DNA from: Centroberyx gerrardi
Taxonomy: Eukaryota > Chordata > Actinopteri > Beryciformes > Berycidae
NCBI RefSeq assembly: GCF_048128805.1
Contig: NC_136019.1
Span: 17,989,881-18,053,880 of the forward strand
Length of the DNA stretch: 64,000 bases
Direction: 5' to 3'
Below the pieces are notes generated by a model. That model saw only the letters and a list, made by a program, of their open reading frames with translations, searched no databases and had not been told where the DNA came from. The translations under genes and the position numbers were made by a program. Shown here piece by piece: positions 1 to 10,516 of the stretch (position 1 is its first letter; the number at the start of each line of letters is the position of its first letter).

Positions 1-146
1 GTCCTATTTACAGTAGAGTTGTCTCTTAGGTAAACGGTGCCATGTTTGGATCATCCCAAAATTTCTTGGCTTTCTTCTGTTCTGCCAGGAAATCATATTT
101 TGAAATTTCTTAGGACAGCTAGGAATGTTTTTTGCAGGTGTTAGAT

Positions 147-230
147 CAGCAGTTCCCAAAATGGGGTTCGGGACCGCCAGGAGTCCTGGAGGGGGTTACA
201 GGAGGTCCTTAGCAAAATGAGTAATAGTTT
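147..230. repeat. hAT-like repeat end
   Basis: The stretch beginning CAGCAGTTCCCAAAATGGGG resembles the terminal sequence CAGTGGTTCCCAAACT seen in many hAT-derived fish repeats. Only one end is recognised, and I found no matching inverted end. The rest of 1-712 has no gene: it holds a duplicated GGGGCCCCTTAG motif (about 389 and 497) and the TG/G tract described separately. Confidence 0.35.
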
Positions 231-552
231 AATTTTACTATTATTGCATTCACTTGAGATTTGCATGATGAGAGAATGCGTAAGGATGACTGTTTTGATT
301 ATTTTAACTCCCCCACTCACCCCATCTATAGTATATAGACAGTTATTCTATATTAAATCAGAACTAACAATGCAAATCTTATGAGATGGGGCCCCTTAGG
401 ACAAAGTGTTATCAAATTTGGGATCCTTGCCCTATTCCCTATCTATTTTTGGGTTCTTGACATCAAAAGGTTTGGGGTGCCTGCCTTAGTTCTCTTGGGG
501 CCCCTTAGTTCTGGAAGTTATTCAGGTCAAAAAAGGAGATGGGCCCTGTATG

Positions 553-557
<5 letters not shown>

Positions 558-604
<47 letters not shown>

Positions 605-613
605 GGGGGGGGG
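558..613. repeat. (TG)n followed by a poly-G tract
   Basis: About 14 TG units run directly into about 26 consecutive G. It is about 160 bp upstream of the otub1 start codon. Confidence 0.95.
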
Positions 614-712
614 CAAACATGCTTAAATAAATAAATAAAAGAATAAGTTAATGAATGAATAGATAAACAAACAAGCAAATAAACAAATATTTGGGGTGCC
701 CCTCGACTCGAC

Positions 713-778
713 CCGGAAGTGTGGAATGAATGAGGTCAGGCAGAAGGAGGAAACAGAATTCTACAGCTAAGATGGCGG
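713..778 (+). promoter_or_regulatory. otub1: otub1 proximal promoter: ETS-like and YY1-like sites
   Basis: A CCGGAAGT ETS-type site lies at 713-720, and AAGATGGCGG, which resembles a YY1 site, overlaps the start codon at 769-778. Both are typical of TATA-less housekeeping promoters. I see no TATA box. The transcription start itself cannot be placed from sequence alone. Confidence 0.45.
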
Positions 779-3700
779 AGGAGCAGCAGGAATCATCACA
801 GGGAGAGATGGAGGGTAAGAGAAACAGTCACAGCACAAAATATCAAACCAGTTATGCGGTCAGTTGTGTTGCAAGTGAACCCCACGGCCGTGCGCGTGCC
901 TGCTCGGCGTTTTAACAGCTGTCCTCCCGGTGGAAGGGGAGCCGACATGCAGCGATGAGGGGGAGACAGAGGCCAAAGCTTGTTGGCTAGCTAGCTAACG
1001 CTGCTACACAAAGAAGAAAACGCATGTTTAGCGACTAAATGAACGAGCAACGTTGATTGACAGCGCAAGATTTTTTGAGTTTACGAAATTTTAAAAGGAG
1101 AGACTCCGTAGTAAGGACTGGGCGCCCTCTATTTGGTTGCCAAGCCGTTTTTATTTGTCGTCAACAGGATATCAGTTTTGTTTTCGAATCAGGTTCGAGC
1201 TTAGCCAAGTTTAGCTGGCTGACGCTAGCCGGCTACGTTTCAACTGTCAACATCACAGACAGACACAGTCAGCAATAAAGGGGTGTGTGGAGTAATTAAA
1301 ACAAAACAACCACGACATAATAGCTGTCTTGCCACCTGCTGATGGCATTTAACAACCAAATTCAGTTAATTGTAAGACTGTCCCTTTTCTCAATCGGTTC
1401 ATTATTGAAAATATTCTTGAAAACCATTAGTTTGTTCACGAATGGAAGCATCAATGATAATTGCTCGTAATGGCTAACTGAACAGGCATAAGTTTACACA
1501 ACATTAATGCTTGTTAAAAAACACAGCATTACACATTACCATGATCACTTAAATAAGGGTAGCCTAAGTCTGAGGATTATCTTTCTTAGAAGCTTGTTAA
1601 TGTCAGAGTCTGAGGAAAATACAGTCCTCCTGATACATGCTGTTCTTTCTTGTATGGACAAAGGTCACGCCAAACTCAATTTACAAATCTAGCAGTTTAA
1701 TGTTGCCTTGTTTATTGGCAAAGCTACACACCTGGATGAATGACTTGAGACCTTTTAATAATTGTTAGGAGCCAATTCAACATAGTTCAGAACACCAGCA
1801 GCACTAATTTCAATAGATTTTCAACTTTTATAATTTATTTGCCTCTTATTCCCACAGTTATATTGAAATAAAGAAGTGCTGCTTGGTGAATTATCTATAT
1901 GCTGAATGTACCAGAAAACCATAACAATTTATAAAAGGTCTTAGGTTTTGTTCTACCATGTATTTACCTTTGCTGATAAGCAAGGAAACATTAAACTGCC
2001 AGATTTTTGAATGGAGTTTGGCATGACAGTATTTCCATACAACAGAGAACAGTACTAAATTGTGGTGATGGGAGACAAAATTTACATTTCAGTGTAAATC
2101 CATATCTGATCTAATGAAGGTTATTGGGCCCAGATGCTACATATCACATCAAAAAGGCTTTTATGGAATGCCACCCATCAGTGACAAAGTATGAGCTCTG
2201 TCACCCTGGTGGCCTATCGGTGTCCCTCATGAATATCTAGTCCTGAACCCCCAGAGACACCACTGTTAATTTGTCCCCCTTCTCTTGCAGGAGTGAACTG
2301 CCTTGCATATGACGAGGCCATTATCGCTCAACAGGATAGAATTCAGCAGGAGGTGAGAAACGGCCTTTTATTGGCAGCAGTAACTTTATTATGACAGGTA
2401 TTATAAACCAAGGTGATTTACCATGCTTTCATACCGCGAGCAACACATCAACAAGGCACCGGAAGTCCATTTGTTTACTGAAAACTGACCTTTTCGCCGT
2501 CAACAGCCAGTAAGATCTCTGCTCTTTCCTGTTTCCCTACTAATGTGACTTCATTTCATGAACAATAGTTCTGCCTGGAAAGTGCAAAATGTACAAAAAA
2601 TTGATTACAGACATTCAAAGCTTCCCAATTCTCTACAACTTTTTATTTCAAAGACTACAGGAATAATTTAACTTGGCTGTTGGGGTTGAAAACATCAAAA
2701 TACTGGAGGAAAATAATGTCATAGCTTATTTCTGTAATGTTAACAGAACGTATCAAACTTGGCTGCAGAACTATGACTTCTTATTGAACAAAGTTGGCTT
2801 ATAAAAACAAATATAATACAACACAAAACTACTGTAAGAATATATTGAAGTGTATAAATGCATTGGTTATTTTTCCAAACTTCGTAGCTTCATGAAAGCA
2901 ATACATAGATACAATCGGAGCCTCTCGCACCACCCACAATTAGTAGGAATAGAGCGCCACATTAACCAAGTTGCTTGCAGTGTGAACACCATTAATGTTC
3001 ATTTTTTGTGTGTGTGTATATGTCTAGATCGCCACCAGTAACCCGTTAGTGTCGGACAGACAGGAACTGTCGGTGCTGCAGAGGGAGTATGCTCAGGATG
3101 ACACAATTTATCAGCTCAAGATCAAGGTCAGTGCAACCACACCGACCGCTCTCAGATTACTGCGCCCAGATCAGGGCACAAATCCCTCCACAGACCGGGG
3201 CTTCACTGTCTCCAGAACCTTCTCCCGACAAAACGGTTTATGTAAGGAATTTCATTGGATGTGGTTGTATTTTATAATTGTCAGATTTTGTGTTCTTTTG
3301 TTTTTTTGATCAGGACCTACACAAAAAATACTCGTACATTCGTAAGACGCGACCAGATGGGAACTGTTTCTACAGAGCCTTCGGCTTCTCGCATCTCGAG
3401 TCCCTGCTAGACGACAGCAAAGAGCTTCAGAGGTGAATGTCATGATAATTCCTGTTGGGGCTGTAGCAGTAGCAGCTGGTCTTGGTCTCTATAGAAGTCA
3501 TTCCATCTATGATCTTGGACTCTTCAAGCCAATTTTGACTCAGTCATGGCCATGCTGGGTGCCGATTCATTTATATATGTTTTTTTTAATGTATTTATTT
3601 ATTTATTTATTTATTACCTAACTATAAAATGATACAAATGCTGTCACCTAACATTTAGGTGTATCCTGCTATGATCTAGACTTGGATTGACTAATGTGGT

Positions 3701-6116
3701 CTTGACAACCCTGATCCCCACTGTCTGTAGCTTATCATACCTTCCTCTCGTGTGGGTTGGGTTCTGTGGTCTTGTTGCGGTAAAAAGCTGTGTATCTTTT
3801 CTGTTTGTCTTGGCTCTGCACTGTTTTCAAGTGAGGTTAAGATTTAAGTACTTCGATGATTGCTGTATTCATGGCTTTACTGAAAACATGTTTGTAATGT
3901 CTCTTCAGGTTCAAAGCAGTGGCAGCTAAAAGCAAACTGGACCTGGTTAATGAAGGCTTCACTGAGTTCACCATTGAAGACTTCCACAATACTGTGAGTT
4001 TCCTGCCCAGGGAACACAAAGACATTTTACAAGACATTACTGTTTATCTTATACAAACACAGTTGCAGGTCTGTTCTCTCTGAAATTTTGGAGTTTAGAA
4101 AAAAAAAACAAATTGGTGACACGTTCTTGGCTTTCTTTCTCAACAATCAGAAGCCATTATTTTGTTTCTTGAAATAAAAACATGGTGCATATGATGGATT
4201 GAGTTTCTTGCATCGTTTCCAGAAACACAATAATTGATGGATTAATGTAATTGCAAATGAAAACTATAATATTTATACAATCTTGCCGTATAGTAGATTT
4301 CTTGCCCCGTTTGATATAGTGTTTGATGGAGTTCGAATAATGTTATCAGAATTTGCTCTGTCTGGCTAGTTGCCCTGCCAACTACGAACGGTCATTTGCC
4401 AAGATGCATGATGTATTTGCTCAGTTGACAGGCAAACGTGTTAACGGCCAAGAGGAAAGTAAGCAGTTTGGCAAGCTAAACTCAGACACACCAAACAGAT
4501 GATATAAATAATGCCCCCCCCCCCCCCCCCGCGCTCCACCCCTCTCCTCCCAGTTCATGGACCTGATCGAGCTGTGTGAGAAGCAGCCGGGCCTCCAGGA
4601 GCTGCTGAACTCCTTCAACGACCAGAACGTGTCGGACTATGTGGTGGTGTACCTGCGGCTGCTCACCTCAGGCTACCTGCAGCGGGAGCACGGCTTCTTC
4701 CAGCACTTCATAGAGGGAGGCCGCTCCGTCAAGGAGTTCTGTCAGCAGGTGGGTGCTTCACTTCCACTTTTATGTATAGATGAGAAAGAACTAATGTAAG
4801 TCCAAACGACTAGGCAATTAGTAAATGCTTACGAATTGTTCATATGTGGCAGGATGTTTGTCGTTTTTCATTTGTTGTGTTAAAATGTGGGCGTGTGAAG
4901 CCCTTTGAGACTGTAACTATGGTTTAGGGCTTTACTAATTTGACATGACTTGTGTAAGTGTGTGGGCTTTCTTAGATGCATAGAAGTTGATTGAGCTTGT
5001 AAATGAAACGTTCAATTGTCATGCAGCAATTTGTGAACAAAAGTGTGCCTTTCACTGGCAGGGAACATCTGTGGTGGAAATGAAAGATGAACACTCTCTT
5101 CACCCTCAACTAACTATAGTCAGTGTGCCTTTGAGGAAGGAACTCAGTCCCCAACTGAGTGCCATCACATTGTAGCTGATCAGTGGCTAATTATGAGCCT
5201 GGAATTATAAGGTTCTGTCTGACTTTTTTTTTTTTTTGTCGGACCATCAAGCGGGCCAGCTAAGAATACTCCTGTCCCTAATTGACTGACTCCCCATTGT
5301 TGAAACGCGCATGCGTTGCTGTGTGTAGGCCATTGAAATAATTAATCTACGTTTACCCTTGAGCTGTCGTTTGTTTAAAATACTATACCAAAATTGATTT
5401 AATTTGATGCAGTAATTTAATCCAATTTCCCATTGAAACTGGGGTTACCTCATTGTAAAGATTGACCTTACAGAGTTATAAGGTTCTATCTCTGTTTGGA
5501 CCCTGTTAAAAAAATTCTAATCATCCTAAGATGTTCATATTTTGCCTTAAGAGTACCATGTGCATGCAGGCTTTGTTGAGCTATTTCAATACATAACAGT
5601 TTTGCCATCTGGAATGTCAAAACTTTGATGCTCAGTATCTCAGTGCTGCACTCTACCCAGATAGAACCTTGAAATTCCAAGCTCACATAATGGCAGGAGA
5701 CTGTGGTTGTACAGCGCAAAGAGTGTGTGTGTATCTGTATGAGTGTGAAGCAGGGCGTTGCTCAAAAAAAAGAAGACTACTTAGTCAACCGTCCCTGGGT
5801 AAATACAGGTAGGAAAAATATAAGTATGACCACAATGTTCAGTGTCAAACCATTGATGCACAACTGTGAAAACAAACTCACCTTGTTTATCCCTGTCGTC
5901 CGCTTGTCCCTTTTCAAGGAGGTAGAGCCCATGTCTAAAGAAAGTGACCACATTCACATCATCGCCTTAGCCCAGGCCCTGAACGTGTCCATCCTGGTGG
6001 AGTACATGGACAGAGGAGAGGGGGGGACGGTCAATCACCACGTCTTCCCCGAAGGCAGCGACCCGCGCATCTTCCTCCTCTACAGACCCGGCCATTACGA
6101 CATCTTGTACAAATAA
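772..6116 (+). CDS. otub1: Ubiquitin thioesterase OTUB1, complete, 7 coding exons
   Basis: Exons: 772-814, 2291-2352, 3028-3126, 3314-3432, 3909-3993, 4554-4748, 5919-6116 (stop TAA). All junctions are GT-AG and in frame, giving 266 aa against 271 in human. OTUB1 is a cytosolic and nuclear OTU-family cysteine protease that cleaves K48-linked ubiquitin chains and also binds ubiquitin-charged E2 enzymes such as UBC13 to block ubiquitin transfer without catalysis. Visible here: a short acidic N-terminal arm (residues 1-35) and the OTU core from about residue 60. The catalytic motif RPDGNCFYRAF holds Asp83 and Cys86, and the catalytic His260 lies in GHYDILYK at the C-terminus. These match human Asp88, Cys91 and His265 with a constant offset of five. 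The start codon sits in AAGATGGCGG, a good Kozak and YY1-like context. The copy looks intact. A vertebrate otub1a/b distinction cannot be made from this window. Confidence 0.96.
1718..2040. repeat. Intron 1 segment shared with the cskmt intron
   Basis: This segment of otub1 intron 1 aligns collinearly by eye with 7793-8129 in the cskmt intron. The anchors are TTTGCTGATAAGCAAGG (1969-1985 and 8057-8073), TTTTTGAATGGAGTT just after it, CTTATTCCCACA, a shared AGCAGCACT motif and a GACCTTTT motif, in the same order and at similar spacing. It is either a dispersed repeat or an old tandem duplication. Confidence 0.55.
5480..5670. mobile_element. Small MITE in otub1 intron 6, TIR AAGGTTCTATCT
   Basis: The 191-bp unit starts AAGGTTCTATCT and ends AGATAGAACCTT, exact 12-nt inverted termini. 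A related unit with the same termini and internal end sequence (CTGCACTC.ACCCAGATA) is at 57504-57665, so this is a dispersed non-autonomous family. A third, partial end is at 5209-5220. It carries no coding sequence. Confidence 0.65.
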
Positions 6117-6516
6117 CAGCCTCCTGTCCGCGGCCCTCCTCCTCCTCCTCATCTCCCCCCCCCCCCCCCCCCCCCCCCACTGTAGGCGACAGCAGTGGGT
6201 TTAAAAAAAAAAAAAATACTTCAGCAGCCACGTCGACGATGCATACATCTGTGTACGAAGATGACACTCTTGTATTTGAGGGGAAAAAAAAAAAAGATAA
6301 AATCACGATACATACCTCCTCCCCCACTCCCAAGTTTTTTCCCTAATCATCACAAAATGGTTAATTAAAAAAAAAAATCTTTGGAAAAATAGAAGTGACT
6401 CCAGGCATTTAGAGTTGTACAGGTTTTTTTTTTTTTTTCTTTTGTGGTTGTAAATGTTATCTACTTGCTTTTTGTTGGATTCTTTTCCTTTGTTACACTG
6501 CGTTTCATTGAGTTTT

Positions 6517-6522
6517 ATTAAA
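6517..6522 (+). terminator. otub1: otub1 polyadenylation signal ATTAAA
   Basis: ATTAAA lies 401 nt after the otub1 stop codon and is followed about 20 nt later by a GT/T-rich stretch (6540-6556). The intervening 3' UTR (6117-6516) holds long C, A and T homopolymers. Confidence 0.6.
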
Positions 6523-7305
6523 GGGATTTACATCTTATTTCTCGTGTGTCGTGCTTTCTAGAAGAGCTGAGCAGCTTTATGTTGGTCAGCAAACAATTTC
6601 TGCAGTTACTGAACTCTCAGAACACCTGCCAGCCTTTGACTGATGATAAGCAAAGTAATGGAAAACAAAGACAAAGAATGTTAAATACAGCGCTTGAAAA
6701 TAAATTGAGAAGTTTTGGCAGTGACTGGTAAGTTTCTTTGCTCTACCAACCATATTTCCAGATAGCCAACCTGTGTTTGAACATGACTGGTCACTTAGAA
6801 ATTATATTGGCCGTTGACATACTGAATACACATACTGTAGTCTTTTTTTTATACACAAGAACATCTAACAACATTAATAGTGTATTAAAATTAGCACAAG
6901 GGAAAAGCAACAGTGTTTACATCACAAAAACGGCCTACAGACAGCTGTCTGTTCTGCATGCTGTTTGTTTACACCTGCACTTACACATGCGCAGTCGTCT
7001 CACTGCTGCAGCAGTACTTTAAGTAGCCAAAGATCGTCAATCAATCGAGTTTGCGAAGATGTATCACTCAACAGAGGGGAAAAACGTCCCTCTTAACCCT
7101 CCCCTCACGAATGTACTCTCCGGTTACCATAGTGACGGATTTTGTGCAGACCTGATACAAACTTGGCTTTCTCGAATACCACTCACAACAACAACATCGT
7201 TTTTTGCTCTTGGTGTTAATCATTGCCTTCAGTGTGTGTAATTTAGCACAACTAAACTTTGGATGTGTTTTATGGGAAGATATCTGAATCGACAGGCCAT
7301 GTGCT

Positions 7306-7314
7306 ACCGGAAAT
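7306..7314 (+). promoter_or_regulatory. cskmt: ETS-like site upstream of cskmt
   Basis: ACCGGAAAT lies 74 nt upstream of the cskmt start codon, consistent with the ETS/NRF-2 type promoters usual for nuclear genes of mitochondrial proteins. No TATA box is visible. The remainder of 6540-7387 contains no gene that I recognise. Confidence 0.35.
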
Positions 7315-7387
7315 AGGGGCAGAGTGAGAGCTCTTTGCTGCTTGCCCCTCTGGTGTTGGGTAGAGCGCGTAGAGAAAGGCAGGAAGA

Positions 7388-8916
7388 ATGTCTCTGTCCT
7401 CAAACATAACCATGTCAGGCAGGAGGGTAGCGAAGTTATTAACTGCGGCATATGTACGTCACCATTCCTCTCTTACAAGTACGTTTGAACCTGGGAGAGT
7501 TAACTGTTTTGTACCTACTGAAATGTTATTTAGTTTTCTCAAGTATCACCAGTGCTGTCACCGCAGCGAACACATGGCAATGCTAGCTAGCTAGCAGCTA
7601 CAGCTAGCTATGACTGGTTGAATAGAGTCCTTGGACTTCTTGAAGAAGTTCTACTCCTAATGTCACTTGACGTTATGTGCTGTATTATGCGCTTTGTCTA
7701 CTGTTTGTTGTACGGTAGCCCCGTTACCTTGCATATTCGTAACGAAAGAAAGTCCCACCAAACTCCATTCACAACTCAATTTAATATGACCTTGCAAAGG
7801 TACATAGCTCACAACTTTATTCAGGACCTTTTCTGAACAATTGGAAGCCACTCTTAAATTAGGAATACTTATAAGCAGCACTTTATTTCACTAAATTTAC
7901 AAGTGGTAGAGTTGTTTTTTTCTTATTCCCACAAGAGCAGCGTGAATTGTTTTTAATAGTTGAAATTTTGCTGCTTGTTTATGCCGAATTGAACAGTGGC
8001 CTCTAAGGATTCTGAAAATGGCCTTGAATCATATTTTATGAGGTAGGCTATGTAATTTTGCTGATAAGCAAGGCCACATGGAATTGCCAGAGTTTTTGAA
8101 TGGAGTTAAGCATGAGCTTCTCTTCATACAAGAAAACGCACAGGAAGGAACAAACGTGTTGGGGGCTAGTTGTGTGGGTATGTTGTATGTTAATGCTAAT
8201 GCATATTACATACCAGTCTTCTGTTTTTGTGCTCAGCTGAACTGATCGAAAACATGGATAAGAAAGCAACCTGGGACCGATTCTACACCGAAAACAGCAG
8301 CAGGACGCCCAACTTCAAGAACTTTGAGTGGTTCTTTGGCTTTGACTCAGTCCGGGACTTCATCATGCCCTTCCTGCACGCAAAGTCCCACCAGGATTCC
8401 CTGCTCCAAGTCCTGGATATGGGCTGTGGCACCTCTGCTTTGGGGCCCTGCATATACAAACACTCTCCTTTACCTGTCCGGGTCACGTGCGCAGACATCT
8501 CCCCCATAGCTGTGCATCTGATGCAGGAACACGTCCGAGCCAAAGCCATCGAACCTCACCACCCTTCGTCCCAGCTTGAGTTTTTAGAGCTGGACTGCAC
8601 ACAGCTCCACGGGTGCTATGGGTCTGAGAGTGTGGACCTTATAGTGGACAAGGGTACCACAGATGTCTTGTTGCGGTCTAAGGAAGGGCGAGGGAAGGCC
8701 GGACAGGTGCTGAGGCAGTGCCTGAAGGTGTTGCGGAGCTCTGGGTCTCTGCTCCAGTTCTCCGACGAAGATCCTGATGCCAGGCTGCTGTGGCTGGAGA
8801 CCGAGGGGCAGGAGCCGGGGGTGCTGGCAGCGGACGTAGGGGTGCAGGAGGTCGGGGAGCTGCAGGGAGTGTGTTACTACTGCTACCAAGTGACTCCTCG
8901 CCCTGTCATACGATAG
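7388..8916 (+). CDS. cskmt: Citrate synthase lysine methyltransferase (METTL12), complete, 2 exons
   Basis: Exon 1 is 7388-7478 (donor GTACGT) and exon 2 is 8237-8916 (acceptor GCTCAG, stop TAG). The split codon joins in frame to give 256 aa, against 240 in human. The enzyme is a class I S-adenosylmethionine-dependent methyltransferase of the mitochondrial matrix that methylates a lysine of citrate synthase. The first 31 residues are basic, hydroxylated and free of acidic residues (GRRVAKLLTAAYVRHHSSLT), as expected for a mitochondrial transit peptide. Downstream are the family signatures WDRFY (43-47), FEWFFGFD (60-67), the SAM-binding motif LDMGCGTSALG (90-100), VDKGT and QFSDEDPD. A second in-frame ATG at 7412 (residue 9) could also be used. 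Starting at the internal MDKK within exon 2 would lose the targeting sequence, so I prefer the two-exon model. No breaks seen. Confidence 0.9.
7793..8129. repeat. cskmt intron segment matching otub1 intron 1
   Basis: Partner of the segment at 1718-2040, same orientation. See that entry for the shared anchors. Confidence 0.55.
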
Positions 8917-9829
8917 TTACCATGCTATCTCTAAATTAGGTGACATGAATGTAAATCTATTTAATTTTTTCCCCTTTTTTAACCTTTCCTCAGCTTTATT
9001 CATGTGGAATCCATGACAAATCCAGTGTATGCCCTAGGTGTAATACGCATTCAAATTCCCATTAAAGTAACATGCATATGAAATGTCAAGTAGGCTTATA
9101 ATCTGCAGTACATACTGTATCTAAGGCCTTTTGGCAGTAAGGCCAGGCAGTTGGACGTTAATTGGGCACACACACACATAGAGATTCACACAGTTTACTG
9201 TAGCTGATATTATGTTTTATGCTTGTTAACTGTAGGTGACATTATATACACCCATTAACTGTAAATCACATCATATCTTAGGGTTAAGTGCCAATATTTT
9301 GTCTCTTTCTCTGTTATCCACTGCCATCTAGTGGCCAGCAGGCCGTAATGTAGGAGCCAAACTCCTCTATGTGAGGCAGTTCACTCTTAGTCCATTTTCC
9401 CTTTACATCATATCCAGTGTCAGCCACACACAGTACAAAAATGCACGCACATAACTATAAATACAAAATGAGTGAATTGAGGACAAAGCATGGTTTGTTT
9501 TCAGCCAAAATGCAACCACTCTTTCTCTCTCTCACACACACACACACACAGAACACACAAACATGCATACATAAGGCCATCATTAGATATGAGAGGAGGG
9601 TATTGTCATCAGCCATTCACTGAAACAGAAGTATCTGTGGATCACTGGGCTTATTAACTGACATGCTGGGCAGACATGAGGCCATGCTGCTTTGTTGAAT
9701 GTGTGTTGAATGATACATTTTTAATACGTTGTTAGTAGTAACCTTTAGTTTTTACCTTGACTTGCTTATATACAAATGAAAGTGAAAAAAAGTCCGATTT
9801 TTTCTGGTTTTCGTTTCAGGACTTAAGGC

Positions 9830-9835
9830 AATAAA
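9830..9835 (+). terminator. cskmt: Candidate cskmt polyadenylation signal AATAAA
   Basis: AATAAA lies 914 nt after the cskmt stop, just before the AT microsatellite and repeat at 9885-10090. I saw no clearer signal nearer the stop codon. A long AT-rich 3' UTR would be implied. Confidence 0.4.
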
Positions 9836-9882
9836 ACTTGATTCAAGACGACGCTCAATCTAGTTTTTACACCCAAAATACT

Positions 9883-9884
<2 letters not shown>

Positions 9885-9923
<39 letters not shown>
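9885..9923. repeat. (AT)n microsatellite
   Basis: About 19 AT units directly precede the dispersed repeat at 9930-10090. Confidence 0.95.
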
Positions 9924-9926
<3 letters not shown>

Positions 9927-9929
9927 ATA

Positions 9930-10090
9930 TTAAGTTTTTGCCTGATGAAGGTCCGATGACCGAAACGTCGTATTAAATTATTTTGCAAGTACAGACTGTG
10001 TGGCATTCTATTCCTCTCTCAGTATCTACCTTTTTGGTTGTGGTCCTACGCACCTGTCATCTAAAGACCTTTAGGTGTGCAAAAAAATGA
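9930..10090 (+). repeat. Dispersed repeat end with hammerhead-like core
   Basis: Contains CTGATGA (9942-9948), a GGTC/GACC pair around CGAT, then GAAAC (9962-9966). This arrangement recurs at the ends of dispersed fish retroelements and resembles the hammerhead ribozyme core reported for Penelope-like elements. Here one extra A precedes the stem and no convincing helix I is visible, so activity is doubtful. The remaining 10091-10516 holds short CA tracts and no gene. Confidence 0.4.
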
Positions 10091-10202
10091 TTTTCTTGAC
10101 ACCCAAAATATAAAATGACATCATTCACTAATTTCACCTTTGAAACAATGCTGCATTATACCACAAAGTATTAAATAGTGAAACAAGTGTACTCAGTAAA
10201 AT

Positions 10203-10208
10203 TTTATT
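10203..10208 (-). terminator. epd: Candidate ependymin copy 1 poly(A) signal
   Basis: AATAAA on the minus strand, about 310 nt after the stop codon. Confidence 0.4.
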
Positions 10209-10516
10209 GATGCAATGACATTCTAACCATAGTAGTGGTGACACACACACACACAAATGTGCCACACCAGGGGTCGCCACTTATTAATAATACAGTGTCA
10301 AGAATCATACACAGTAGTGATCATCACAGCACCGCATTCAACTGAAAAACACTTTCACCCACGTTAGCATTTTTAAAAACATCAAAAATTGCTTTACATT
10401 TTCAATGTATCCCCTCTTTTACAATATATAGAGATTGTTAGATTCTGGCTGGTTAAAAAAAATGCGATTGACACAAAGCTGGAGGCCAAAGGGGCTTTGA
10501 GTGCTACTGAAAGCTT

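Noticed and set aside
3589-3614. TTTA repeat in an otub1 intron as a regulatory element
   Set aside because: A simple microsatellite with nothing to suggest function.
8227-8236. Starting cskmt at a non-ATG codon upstream of exon 2
   Set aside because: This lies in the intron; the acceptor CAG at 8234-8236 and the in-frame exon 1 with a transit peptide explain the N-terminus.
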